Assembly: GCF_035984545.1 (NCBI RefSeq)
Contig: NZ_JAXCHP010000001.1
Location: 1,426,001-1,490,000, forward strand
Direction: 5' to 3'
From: Cryobacterium sp. GrIS_2_6
GTDB taxonomy: Bacteria > Actinomycetota > Actinomycetes > Actinomycetales > Microbacteriaceae
Length of the DNA stretch: 64,000 nucleotides
Below the pieces are notes generated by a model. That model did no database searches, was not told the origin of the DNA, and saw only the letters and a list, made by a program, of their open reading frames with translations. The position numbers and the translations under genes were made by a program. Of this stretch, positions 33,131-42,223 are shown in pieces (the first letter of the stretch is position 1; every line of letters begins with the position of its first letter).

Positions 33131-33858
33131 TTCATGAGGGCGTGTTTGACTCGGTAGGACTCGCCGCGGAACTGCAGGAGCCGGCCGTGGTGGACGATGC
33201 GGTCGATGACGGCGGCGGCCATGTTGTCGTCGCCGAACACGGTTCCCCAGCGGGAGAACTCAAGGTTTGTCGTGATGATCAGGCTTCGTTTTTCATAACC
33301 GTCGGCGATGACCTGGAACAAGAGCCGGGCGCCGTCGGTATCGATCGGCAAATACCCCAGTTCGTCAATGACGACGAGCCGGTTTCTCGCGATCGAGGCA
33401 AGTTCCCGATCGAGACGCCCTTCATCCTTGGCGCGGCGCAGCTGCATGACCAACGACGACGTCGTGAAGAAGCGGGCCGGAATACCTTGGCGGCAGGCGG
33501 CCGCGACCAACGCAGAGGCAAGGTGGGTTTTGCCGGTTCCGACGTCGCCATAGAGGACGAGGTCCTCGGCCTGGTTGATGAACTCCAGCGACGTCAGCGC
33601 TTCCCGGCCGTAGTCCTCGGGGAATTTGACGTTGGTGTAGTCAAACCCCGTCAAGGACTTCAGCGCCGGCAGTCGGGCGGCGCTCAGCAGCCGTTGGCGG
33701 CGTGATTCCTGTCGGGATTCGCGCTCGGCCAGAAGCATCCCGTGCAGGTACTCGCGTTGTTTCGGGGTGCCCTTCTCTGCCCATTCGGCCAGCACCGTGC
33801 CAGTCAAGGAAGACTGTCGGCCGGTCTCGATGATGTCCTGGACTGTGACGAGGGTCAT
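33127..33858 (-). CDS. istB: IS21-family helper ATPase IstB
   Basis: The 243-residue AAA+ protein has Walker A LYGDVGTGKTHLASAL at about residue 100, Walker B RLVVIDELGYLP at about 155 and sensor region LIITTNLEFSRW. It assists IstA in target selection and strand transfer. It overlaps istA upstream and the small third ORF downstream by ATGA. No disruption is seen. Confidence 0.95.
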   Translation of the reverse strand: MTLVTVQDIIETGRQSSLTGTVLAEWAEKGTPKQREYLHGMLLAERESRQESRRQRLLSAARLPALKSLTGFDYTNVKFPEDYGREALTSLEFINQAEDLVLYGDVGTGKTHLASALVAAACRQGIPARFFTTSSLVMQLRRAKDEGRLDRELASIARNRLVVIDELGYLPIDTDGARLLFQVIADGYEKRSLIITTNLEFSRWGTVFGDDNMAAAVIDRIVHHGRLLQFRGESYRVKHALMK

Positions 33859-35348
33859 GCGATTTCTCCCGTCGCGGTGTTGACGGCCGAGAAGATGTCG
33901 GTGGTGAAGATGTCATAGACGCTCAAATCCACGTTCTCGACTGCCGGTGTGGTGCCGTCGGCGAGGCGCCGGGCGAGCATGCCTAGTGCGGCGGTGTCGG
34001 GGGCGTCTCCGCGCTGGATGAGCATGTCGGCAGCGCCAATCGCGGCGTTGAAACCAGCCGATCCTGAGGCAGCATCGACGGCGCTCAGGAGCCGGCGCCG
34101 GTTGGTGGCCGTGGCCGTGTCGAGCCAGTCCCGCACCGGCTCGGGGACGAGGGCTCGCAGCTGAGAGTGGCCCCAGGCGCCGGGTTTAGTCACCAGCAAC
34201 GGCAGCAGGGCCGCGGGTTCGAAGATGGTCTCGGCCTGCACTCCGAAGGCCCGCGGGAAAGACCGCACCGGCGTGGAATGCTCGTCGAGGATCTCGACGA
34301 CATCGTGCCGCAACCCAACGGTGAGGGTGCGGCTGTGGAAGGAAGACCCGGCCGCGTAGGTGTTCCCGTCAATGAGTAGGTTCCCCTTCTTATCGGCCGT
34401 GCGGTTTTCATAACGCACCGGGTCAAACCCGACGCCGGGCAACACCAGAGACGCCGCGACGTCCTGGGCGAAGAGCTCGCCGATGGGCAGGCCCTTGCGG
34501 TAGTGCACGGTCGAAGCCAACGCGAGGCACCTGGCCAGCAACACCTCGTTGAGGCCCTGCAGTGTGGCCGCTTCGGGCTCGGGGACCATCAGGTTGCGGC
34601 GGAGGAACCCGACCGCGTTTTCCACGTTCCCCTTCTCATGACCGGAGTACGGATTGCAGTACCGAGATTCGGACCGGTAGTGCATCTTGAATGCACCGAA
34701 CAGCTTCGTCTCGACGACCTTGGTGCCGACCCGCCGCCCGATGCCAGTGGCGTTATCAAAGACCAGATGCCGAGGCGCAGCGCCAATGTGGTCGAACACG
34801 GTGCGCAGGCCATGGCAGACGCACTCGGCCGTTTCACCCCGGTAGGCCTGCACGAAACGCATGTTCGAGAACGGGAACGTGACGACGAAGATGTGCAGGA
34901 TTTGCCGGACCCCGGCGATGATGGCCTCGGCCTGGCCGAAATCGACCTGCGCGGTCCCCGCCGGCCAGACCAGTTCTGTGAAACCTTCCCCGGCGTGCCG
35001 GTGCTGGGCATTCCACTTCCTGACGAAGCGTTGCACCGGGGAATAACTGCCGGTGTAGGTCTCCTCGGCGACGAGGCGGTCAAAGACCCGTTGGGCGGTG
35101 TGGCGTTGCTTGCGCGGCCGGCGCTGGTCCTCGCCTAACCACAGCTCAATCGTGTCTTCGAACCCGGTCAACACCGACCCGGCGGGCCGGGGAACGAGAG
35201 CTGGTGGCTTCGGTGAGTAGTCGTGTTGCCGGGTGTATTTCACTACCGCGTCGCGGCTGACTCCGAGCCGGCGGGCGATTTCACGGCCCGCAATTCCTTG
35301 GGAGTCGAGTGATCTGATATTTTCTTGCACGGACATGGGTACCGTCAT
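33855..35348 (-). CDS. istA: IS21-family transposase IstA
   Basis: The 497-residue protein has an N-terminal HTH (GIAGREIARRLGVSRDAVVK) and an integrase core with AQVDFGQAEAIIAGV, HLVFDNATGIGR and GHEKGNVENAVGFLRRNL (D-D-E positions). The ATG at 35348 is chosen because AGGAAG precedes it; an upstream in-frame start would lie nearer the element end. It overlaps istB by four bases. Confidence 0.93.
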   Translation of the reverse strand: MTVPMSVQENIRSLDSQGIAGREIARRLGVSRDAVVKYTRQHDYSPKPPALVPRPAGSVLTGFEDTIELWLGEDQRRPRKQRHTAQRVFDRLVAEETYTGSYSPVQRFVRKWNAQHRHAGEGFTELVWPAGTAQVDFGQAEAIIAGVRQILHIFVVTFPFSNMRFVQAYRGETAECVCHGLRTVFDHIGAAPRHLVFDNATGIGRRVGTKVVETKLFGAFKMHYRSESRYCNPYSGHEKGNVENAVGFLRRNLMVPEPEAATLQGLNEVLLARCLALASTVHYRKGLPIGELFAQDVAASLVLPGVGFDPVRYENRTADKKGNLLIDGNTYAAGSSFHSRTLTVGLRHDVVEILDEHSTPVRSFPRAFGVQAETIFEPAALLPLLVTKPGAWGHSQLRALVPEPVRDWLDTATATNRRRLLSAVDAASGSAGFNAAIGAADMLIQRGDAPDTAALGMLARRLADGTTPAVENVDLSVYDIFTTDIFSAVNTATGEIA

Positions 35349-35616
35349 CTGCTTCCTAGTTCCTTCCGGCGCGACCGCTTGGCAGTAGACACGTCGAATG
35401 GAACCTATCGGGGGGTGGCGGGCCCCTGTCTCCAACACGCTGGAGAGGGCCCCGGCCACCGGGTGATCTCAAACTCTGCGCATTCCCCAAATCCAACGTC
35501 GTGGAGGGGGATTGCCTGGCCTGATTTTTACCGCTCTTTTGGCAGGAAACCAGCCGCTAACTTGGCCGGTTTCCTGTGCCGAAACGGCCTACAAAGAGTT
35601 GATCACACACAGCTGG

Positions 35617-36210
35617 AACGGCGAGCCGCGCCCCGCGGCCCTCACGAGCGTCTCCGATCTCGCCGACGTGTACCTGGCACTGCTCGCCGACCTGGACCTC
35701 GCCGACGTACTCATCGTCGGCTCGTCGCTCGGCGGGTGGATCGCCAGTGCCATGGCCGTCCGCGACACCGCGAACACCGTCAGCCGCATCGTCGTCATCG
35801 ACGGCGCCGGCATCGCCGTCGAGGGACAGGAATTCGTCGACTTCTTCTCGTTGACGCCCCGCGAGATCGCCGAGCACTCCTGGCACGACGCCGATAGGTT
35901 CTTCGTCGACCCCTCGACGTTCTCGACCGCGCAGCGGGCCGCGCAGGCCGCGAACATGCAGACTATGGGCGTCCTCGCAGGCAATCCCTACATGCACGAC
36001 CCGGCGCTTCTCGAGAAGCTCGGCGGCGTCACGGTGCCCGCGCTCGTGCTCTGGGGTGAGAGCGACCGCGTCTTCACGCCGGACTACGGGCGCGCGTATG
36101 CGGCCGCGTTCGGCGACGGTCGCTTCGAGCTCGTGCACGAGGCCGGGCACCTCCCGCAGCTGGAGCAGCCTGTTGCCACCTTCGCGGCGGTCGACGCCTT
36201 CACCGCGTAG
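35617..36210 (+). pseudogene. Alpha/beta hydrolase, 3-prime part
   Basis: This continues the hydrolase from residue 62, beginning NGEPRPAALTSVSDLA. The nucleophile elbow VGSSLGGWIAS, the acid in LWGESDRVFTPD and the base in HEAGHLPQLEQP are all present, so the enzyme was complete before IS21 inserted. Substrate unknown. The gene would have been controlled by the divergent MarR 2. Confidence 0.9.
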
Positions 36211-36399
36211 ACGGTCTAGCCGGCGCAGGCGCCTCGCTCCGGGCCGGTCGACGCAGGTAGTGAAAGATGACTCGGATGCCTAGCGCCACAACACCCGAGC
36301 GATCCACCGCCGCACCCGCTTCGACCGCGCTGGATAAGAAATGGGAAGGCCTCCGCGATGGAGAGTTTATCGTCGTGGACAAATCACCCCTGTCGCGCC

Positions 36400-36476
36400 C
36401 TCGGCGCAGGACCGGGATCGAGAAAAACGTTTCTAGGAAGCCACGGCGGAATCGAGCGATTCCAGTCAGAGGTGAC
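36400..36476. repeat. 77-bp direct repeat R2
   Basis: This is the partner of R1 (32008-32084), in direct orientation, 190 bases after the hydrolase stop. On the reverse strand the copy lies within a 76-codon frame (36384-36614) ending NVFLDPGPAPRARQG. That frame is not otherwise recognisable. Confidence 0.75.
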
Positions 36477-37024
36477 CCAAGATAAGGAATCGGTGATATC
36501 AGCTAGCTCAGCCTTTTCCAGGTATATGACTGCGTCCCGCAACGACCGTTCGCGAGACGCTCCGGGATAGGTAAACCGGTGGTCTAGGCCTTGGTACAGG
36601 GCCCGGTCATTCATGTCCTACCCGCTGGGGAACAGCGTTCACGCGTCCGGTCGACGCGTCCGACTCAAGTAGACATAGTGTGTTCGTCGTCGTCGCAGCC
36701 GTATTGGTGGGTAACTGTCTGCCGCGGTGTGAGACGTCGGGGGCAGATCACGTCATTCGACCCCCATGACTTCCTCAGCGATGCTTCGTGCCATCACTAA
36801 CAGCGCCAGCACGGACATGATGCTCAATCCGATCGGCGGCGAGCGGTTGACTGACCCCCGGCGTTCTTTGGCGCCCCGCGCCGACTCCTCATCCTGGAGT
36901 TTACGAACGGCAGCATCTTGACCGTCAAGGTGAATCCCCCGCCGCTCACCAAGACCACCATTGTCAGCGTGGCTTGGGAAAGATTGATGCCGTGCCGGAG
37001 CGGACCGTGGCGTGATATCTCGGC
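36477..37024. other. Stretch without a confident gene
   Basis: No frame has a family match. Composition is mixed, and reverse-strand codons near 36500-36610 (GLDHRFTYPGASRERSL) could be the upstream part of an old gene ending in R2. Otherwise nothing is seen. Confidence 0.4.
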
Positions 37025-37156
37025 ATGGACGACCTCACCGACACCAATCCGCCAAATTGTCCGTCCTGCAGGACGAGGTGCGAAGCCGCCGGCACGGCGC
37101 GACATCCATTTTGGCTTTGTCCGTGGTGCAAGACCGTCCTGCTCACGAGAGCATGA
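37025..37156 (+). CDS. 43-residue zinc-ribbon protein
   Basis: The frame starts MDDLTDTNPPNCPSCRTRCE and ends HPFWLCPWCKTVLLTRA before a TGA. CPSC and CPWC form two CxxC knuckles 17 residues apart, an ideal single zinc ribbon. The ribosome site is weak. It stands alone in a poorly coding area. Such micro-zinc-ribbons occur in actinobacteria; function unknown. Confidence 0.6.
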   Translation: MDDLTDTNPPNCPSCRTRCEAAGTARHPFWLCPWCKTVLLTRA

Positions 37157-38064
37157 AGGCAGCGAGAATCTGAACCCGGCGGCGAATAGTTTACTGACGG
37201 CCGTAACGCTCACCGGCGGTCGGTTTCCATCAGCGGATCAAGCTATGCGAATCTCGCGAAGTTACGATGCCGCGCTGACGCCCCTGCAACGGCGATCCGA
37301 AAAAATCCTGGTCTGAAGTACGAATTGACGAGGCATCACCCATCCTGCTACGAGTTCGACCGTCTCGGGAAGGAACAGCTAGAGAATAGGGTTCACGGTC
37401 AAGGCGCCCAGAACTGGTCAGCGATGTTTGTGCCGCCTCGGGGAATCCTTCACAAGACTTACAAACTGAAGTGTAGGTCCGCCAGATACAAAACGCCGAT
37501 GCCACCCGCTCACCATCCTCGCCGTCGCGCAAACGGAGAGTGACTGTCGCCCGTCACCGTGGAGGTCGTGCACTCAGTGCGCTGAAGACCAACACGATCT
37601 GTCCGTCGACGATGTTGAGTGTCAGGAGTGAGGTGGTCACGGACTCAAGTATCCCCTGCCCTCGCTGCACAGTTAATTACCACTACGCCGGTCCGGAAGC
37701 GTGGAGGGGCGTCGCGGATGGCTTCTTCGTTTATCCTGTACCCGAGTCAGCAGGTACCGCGATCGACGAGAGTTCAGTCCGGATTCGCATCGTGCTTGAA
37801 GAGAGCACCCACTTGCTATGACCCAGAAGTCATCTCGGTTTGTCGTGATGCTGGACCGGTCGGTGAACCAGCAGGTAGTCACGGACCCTGGTCAAACTGC
37901 TGTCGCGGCCTTTCCGAATGCGGACGAGATCCAGCGGTGCACTGTCGTCCGAAGCGGTCCCTTTCCACGTCTCGTTTGTCGCGTCCAGTCGATCGCGTCA
38001 GCGCCCTGCGCCCCCGCGCCGTCCGGCATCTGAGGGTCCGATTGTGGCGTGACTCGGCCGGAAG
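37157..38064. other. Long stretch with only doubtful ORFs
   Basis: Two forward frames (37540-37821 and 37818-38033) overlap as ATGA. The first contains IPCPRCTVNYHYAG, but neither matches a family and the first would need a GTG start without a ribosome site. Composition is less GC-rich than in the flanking genes. The region is most likely decayed DNA. Confidence 0.4.
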
Positions 38065-39336
38065 TCAGGCGCCTGGAAGTGTGGTCAGGAATGCTTGCAG
38101 TGCGTTTTGCTCGGTCGCCGGGTCCGGGGCCGGGGCTCGAACCGAGGACAGGACGGGGTCGATCTGGCGATCGAGGAACGCCCACGCCTTGCAGTCAGCA
38201 GCGTTCAACTCGGTTTGGTTATCGTCCCAGACAGTCTCGAGGTCTGTGACGCGCGTCGCCGCTCCCGCCTGATCCCCCGTTCTGACGAGTTCGAGGGTGT
38301 CGGAGGCGATGGACCGGAAATCCGCGACGTTATCCGCAGGAAAGTTTGTCTGCACTGCCGTTTGCGCCTCGGATTGGGTCAACGCTGCGGAGCCGGTCGT
38401 GCACGTCGGTTTTGCCGTTTCATCGGCGAGTGCACTGGCGTGGGGCATGTTGCTTGTCACCACGAGCAACCCGATCGTGGCTGCGGCGACGGCCCCCATG
38501 GCAATGAGCGTTGTTCGGCGCCTCGCAGGTGTCGCGACTGGTTGCGTCCTGCTCGATGCGTTGTCGTCATTGTCGGCTTTGCTGACTGTGAGATACACGA
38601 CTGTCGCGAGAATGGCTGCAAGGAAGATGATGCTCGTAGTTGCGGTTCCGAGCCCGAGGCCGCCTTCGGCTGGTGTCAGCGCGAGCCAGTCTCCGATGTT
38701 GGCACCGAGCGGACGGGTGAGGATGTACGCAACCCAGAAAGCTAGTACCGGGTTTGCTCCGAAACGCCAGAGCCGGGCTGTGATGGCGATGAGCGCAAGA
38801 GGCAGCAGAATCGAGAGGCCAGGACCCCACCCGGTGAGCTCCAGGGTCCAGTCCCCCAGTGCCGTGCCAAGCGCGAAAGTGACCAGAACGGTGAGCCAAT
38901 AGAACGCTTCCCTTGGGACCGTGGCGATGCTGTGGATGGAGAGCGTGCGCTCTTTTACGAACCATACGGTGAAGACGACCGCGAGCGCGGCGGCGAACAC
39001 TGCGGCGCTGATTCCCAGAGGGACGCCAGCCTGATCAGTGAGGATATCCGTGTACAGGGTCCCTGTGACGCTCATCAAGACGACGGTCAGCCAGTAGTAG
39101 CTGGGTTGGTAGCGACGGCGGGTCATTTGAACCGCGAGCACTGCGGCTGTGGCGATCGTGAAGATGATCGATGTTGCGACGAGACCCACGCCGAGGGCGA
39201 CGTTGATCCAGTCGGCAAAACTCTCTCCCACTGTTGTGCATAGGATCTTGATTATCCAAAACCAGATCGTGATCGCGGGGACTTTGCTGAGCATGTGCCG
39301 CGCGCTGATCGCTGACGTTTGGGTGGATGAGTTCAT
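38065..39336 (-). CDS. COG4705-type membrane-anchored protein
   Basis: The 423-residue protein has about nine helices with the internally repeated motif around VGESFADWINVALGVGL, GTALGDWTLELTGWGPGL and GANIGDWLALTPAEGGLGLG, as in COG4705 proteins. A final helix at about residue 290 is followed by an extracytoplasmic alpha-helical domain of 110 residues that is not typical of the family, so this may be a domain fusion. Function unknown. Confidence 0.75.
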   Translation of the reverse strand: MNSSTQTSAISARHMLSKVPAITIWFWIIKILCTTVGESFADWINVALGVGLVATSIIFTIATAAVLAVQMTRRRYQPSYYWLTVVLMSVTGTLYTDILTDQAGVPLGISAAVFAAALAVVFTVWFVKERTLSIHSIATVPREAFYWLTVLVTFALGTALGDWTLELTGWGPGLSILLPLALIAITARLWRFGANPVLAFWVAYILTRPLGANIGDWLALTPAEGGLGLGTATTSIIFLAAILATVVYLTVSKADNDDNASSRTQPVATPARRRTTLIAMGAVAAATIGLLVVTSNMPHASALADETAKPTCTTGSAALTQSEAQTAVQTNFPADNVADFRSIASDTLELVRTGDQAGAATRVTDLETVWDDNQTELNAADCKAWAFLDRQIDPVLSSVRAPAPDPATEQNALQAFLTTLPGA

Positions 39337-39629
39337 GTCAGGGATGCTCGCAGGGGGCGTGAAACCAAGTCTGAGCAAACGCTGTTTTCACTGAATTTCC
39401 TCACAGACCAGGTGCCGGGATGTCTGGCGTGATTGACGGGACTATGTTCAAGTGATGACTTCCTGCTGTTAGTTGAAGCTTGATTTGCGGGCAGCATTGT
39501 GCGGTGAAGGTCGTCTCGACCGATTGTCAGGATTGCGGTGCGAGAGGGCAGTTTCCTTGGAATCGGGTCGGACCGGGCGTCGTTTTGGGCTCCTTCGGGG
39601 GAAGGCTCAGCGCAGCCGTCGAGTGCTCG

Positions 39630-40640
39630 TCAAGGGCGCGTGACGGGCATGGTGAAGGCGATCGCCGTTCCTGTCGGTGAGCTGCTCACGACGCTCACCG
39701 TTCCGCCTTTCCTGACGACGATCTCCCTCACGAGCGACAGCCCGATGCCGAAGCCTGTGCCGCTGCTCCCACCGTCGGCCGCACTGCCCGCGTGTGCGAA
39801 ACGGTCGAAGATCCGGCTGGGTTCGATGCCCCGAATGCCGGGGCCGCGATCCCGCACGGTTACGGTGACCGTCTTCCGCTCGACGGTAACGTCCACGGTC
39901 ACCGATGAGCCTTCCGGTGCGTACCGGATTGCGTTGTCGAGGAGGATAACCAGGCAGCGCTGGACGTTCATCTGAGAAAGTGACGTCCAGATGCCCGCCG
40001 GCTGGGTGACTTGGATCTTCACAGACGCCCGGGCTGCGATGAGATCCATGGACGCTACGGCCGCCTCGATGGCCGGCCCGAGTTCGCTGCCGTCGCTAGC
40101 CTGCCCCTCCTGGCCGGCGGCCCCCTCCGCCGACTCCAGCAGATCGTTGACGACTCGAATGAGGGTTTCGGTATCCCGGCGCAGCTCTGCGACGACCTCG
40201 GTCGACGGATCCCCGACGGGTAGTCCGCGTTGCAGGATCTGGAGTCGCGCGTCGAGGATGGTCAGCGGAGTGCGTAGCTCGTGGCTCGCATCCGCGACGA
40301 ATGAACGCTGGACGCGGAGTGCGTCGCCCAATGGCTTGACCGCTCGGCGCGTGACGAACCAACTCAGCAGGCCCGCGAGGACGATCAGCCCGGCCCCCAG
40401 TACCGCGGAGGCGCGGAGCAGCTTGAAGGCGTTGATGTCGAGGATCGTGGGATCCGCCGTGGGTTCCAGAAGCACCGGGAGTGAAACCTCGCTGACGATG
40501 AACAGGACGATGGCCACGAGAATGACGACAACGACCACGGCACAGGCGATGGTGACCTGCAAGCCGACCTTTCTGGAGGCGTTCCGGAGGGCCAGCGCAT
40601 CGCCGTCGAGCGATTTCTTCTCGCTGGTGTCGCGCTTCAC
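39630..40640 (-). CDS. Sensor histidine kinase
   Basis: The 336-residue protein has helices at about 29-50 and 76-95 with a 25-residue loop between, a HisKA box ASHELRTPLTILDARL with His120, and HATPase motifs ILLDNAIRYAPEG, DRGPGIRG and GFGIGLSLVREI. The very short sensor loop suggests sensing within the membrane or through a partner, as in BceS-like kinases. The start overlaps the response regulator stop by ATGA. Confidence 0.92.
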   Translation of the reverse strand: MKRDTSEKKSLDGDALALRNASRKVGLQVTIACAVVVVVILVAIVLFIVSEVSLPVLLEPTADPTILDINAFKLLRASAVLGAGLIVLAGLLSWFVTRRAVKPLGDALRVQRSFVADASHELRTPLTILDARLQILQRGLPVGDPSTEVVAELRRDTETLIRVVNDLLESAEGAAGQEGQASDGSELGPAIEAAVASMDLIAARASVKIQVTQPAGIWTSLSQMNVQRCLVILLDNAIRYAPEGSSVTVDVTVERKTVTVTVRDRGPGIRGIEPSRIFDRFAHAGSAADGGSSGTGFGIGLSLVREIVVRKGGTVSVVSSSPTGTAIAFTMPVTRP

Positions 40641-41308
40641 AGCTCCCCCAGCCGGTAGCCCTGACCGCGCACGGTGATCACCGCACCGACGTCGGTCTTG
40701 CGTCTGAGGTAGTGCACGTAGGTGTCCACTGTGCCGGGGAGGTCCTCGTCGCTGAAGACCGCCTTCAGGATCTGGTTCCTGGTGAAGGTGCGCTCGGGAT
40801 TGTCGGCCAGGAGCTTGAGCAGGTCACTCTCGCGTTCTGTCAGCATGATGCGCCCGTCGTAGGGCGAGTGAATGATCCGGCTCTCGGGGTAGAACGCCCA
40901 GCCGCCGATGGCGATCATCGTGCCCTCGCCGGTGAAGACGCGGCGGATCGCTCGAAGGCGGGCGAAGAGCTCGTCGAATTCGAACGGTTTGACGAGGTAG
41001 TCGTTCGCGCCGACATCCAGGCCGTCGACCTTGTCGCGGACGGTCCCGAGGGCGGTCACGAGGAGGATCGGTGCCGTGACGCGTTTCGCGCGCAACGCCG
41101 CGACCAGACCCAGTCCGTCCAGTGACGGCAGCCTGCGGTCGATGATCATCACGTCGAACTCCTCGGCCAGGGCGGTCTCGAGTCCCTCCCGGCCGTCCGC
41201 GACCAAGGTCACTGCATAGGCTTCGGCGAGGACCTGCGCCATTAGCGGGCCGAGCTTCGGATCGTCCTCGACCAGAAGCAACGCCGGAAACGGATCGTGT
41301 ACTGGCAT
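40637..41308 (-). CDS. OmpR-family response regulator
   Basis: The 223-residue protein has a receiver domain with acidic pocket EDD at 14-16, phospho-acceptor Asp57 (MIIDRRLPS) and Lys in YLVKPFEF. The C-terminal winged helix includes ILKAVFSDEDLPGTVDTYVH and RGQGYRL. It is the partner of the downstream kinase. The ATG at 41308 has GAGAGG upstream. It is divergent from the ABC transporter genes and probably regulates them. Confidence 0.93.
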   Translation of the reverse strand: MPVHDPFPALLLVEDDPKLGPLMAQVLAEAYAVTLVADGREGLETALAEEFDVMIIDRRLPSLDGLGLVAALRAKRVTAPILLVTALGTVRDKVDGLDVGANDYLVKPFEFDELFARLRAIRRVFTGEGTMIAIGGWAFYPESRIIHSPYDGRIMLTERESDLLKLLADNPERTFTRNQILKAVFSDEDLPGTVDTYVHYLRRKTDVGAVITVRGQGYRLGEL

Positions 41309-41458
41309 TGGAAACCTCTCTGTCGTGCACGCACGAACCCCGGGCCCACGCGTTGCTGACAAGCGTAACCGCGGGAACGGAGCTGACGAGAATGCTCACA
41401 TCGACGGCGTCGAGCGATTCTTAGAGAGTTCTTGGATCGCCCTTGCCACGATGATTCC

Positions 41459-42223
41459 ATGACCGAAACCGGAATCGCGCACCCGACGATCGCCGCCAGC
41501 GTGCGCGGAATCACCAAGTCCTACGGCACCGGTGACACCCAGGCGACAGCCCTGGATGGCATCAACCTGGACATCCACCGTGGCACTCTCACCGCGATCA
41601 TGGGCCCGAGTGGCTCGGGCAAGTCGACGCTCATGCACGTGTTCGCCGGCTTGGACTCCGCAACGACCGGGCGGGTGATGATCGGTGACACCGATATCAC
41701 CGATCTTGACGACGACGCGCTGACGCTTCTGCGCCGTCGGAAACTGGGATTCGTCTTCCAAGCGTTCAACCTCGTTCCGACCCTGTCCGTGATCGGGAAC
41801 GTCGAGTTGCCATTCGAACTCGACGGCAGGAAGCCGGGGGCGGGCGAGCGAGCGTGGATCAACGAGTTGCTCGGGCGCCTGGGCCTCAGCGGACTCGAGA
41901 GTCGCCGCCCACACGAATTGTCCGGCGGTCAGCAGCAGCGGGTGGCGATCGCACGCGCACTCGCCAGCAGGCCGACGCTGATCTTCGCGGACGAACCCAC
42001 GGGCAACTTGGACTCCAAATCGAGCCGCGATGTCCTGTCCCTGCTCGGGGTGCTCACCCGCGAGTATGGCCAGACCGTCGTGCTCGTCACCCACGACCCG
42101 GTGGCGGCGTCCTACGCCGACCGGGTCCTCTTTATCGCTGACGGCGCCATCGTGCACGATGTCGGCCGCAGCGACCCCAAGGCGCTCTCGGACATTATCT
42201 TGATGCTCGAGGTCTCCGCGTGA
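41459..42223 (+). CDS. ABC transporter ATP-binding protein, MacB/LolD type
   Basis: The 254-residue protein has Walker [10 protein letters not shown] (49-57), Q-loop [12 protein letters not shown], signature [16 protein letters not shown] and Walker [17 protein letters not shown]. Sequence style is that of ATPases paired with FtsX-type permeases. It overlaps the permease start (GTG in GTGA). Divergence from the kinase/regulator pair suggests an envelope-stress or peptide-resistance module. Confidence 0.93.
   Translation: MTETGIAHPTIAASVRGITKSYGTGDTQATALDGINLDIHRGTLTAIMGPSGSGKSTLMHVFAGLDSATTGRVMIGDTDITDLDDDALTLLRRRKLGFVFQAFNLVPTLSVIGNVELPFELDGRKPGAGERAWINELLGRLGLSGLESRRPHELSGGQQQRVAIARALASRPTLIFADEPTGNLDSKSSRDVLSLLGVLTREYGQTVVLVTHDPVAASYADRVLFIADGAIVHDVGRSDPKALSDIILMLEVSA

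Larger units (their letters stand above)
32765..35611 (-). mobile_element. IS21-family insertion sequence
   Basis: The 2847-bp element has the ends TGTGTTTTGTCAAC and, on the complement of the right end, TGTGTGATCAAC. It is flanked by the 5-bp duplication GCTGG (32760-32764 and 35612-35616). It carries istA, istB and a third small ORF on the reverse strand, each overlapping the next by four bases. Intact genes and duplication suggest a recent insertion. Confidence 0.92.

Noticed and set aside
37540..38033. Two forward frames overlapping as ATGA
   Set aside because: The overlap looks like coupling, but neither frame has a family match, the first lacks a ribosome site, and the region has poor coding character.
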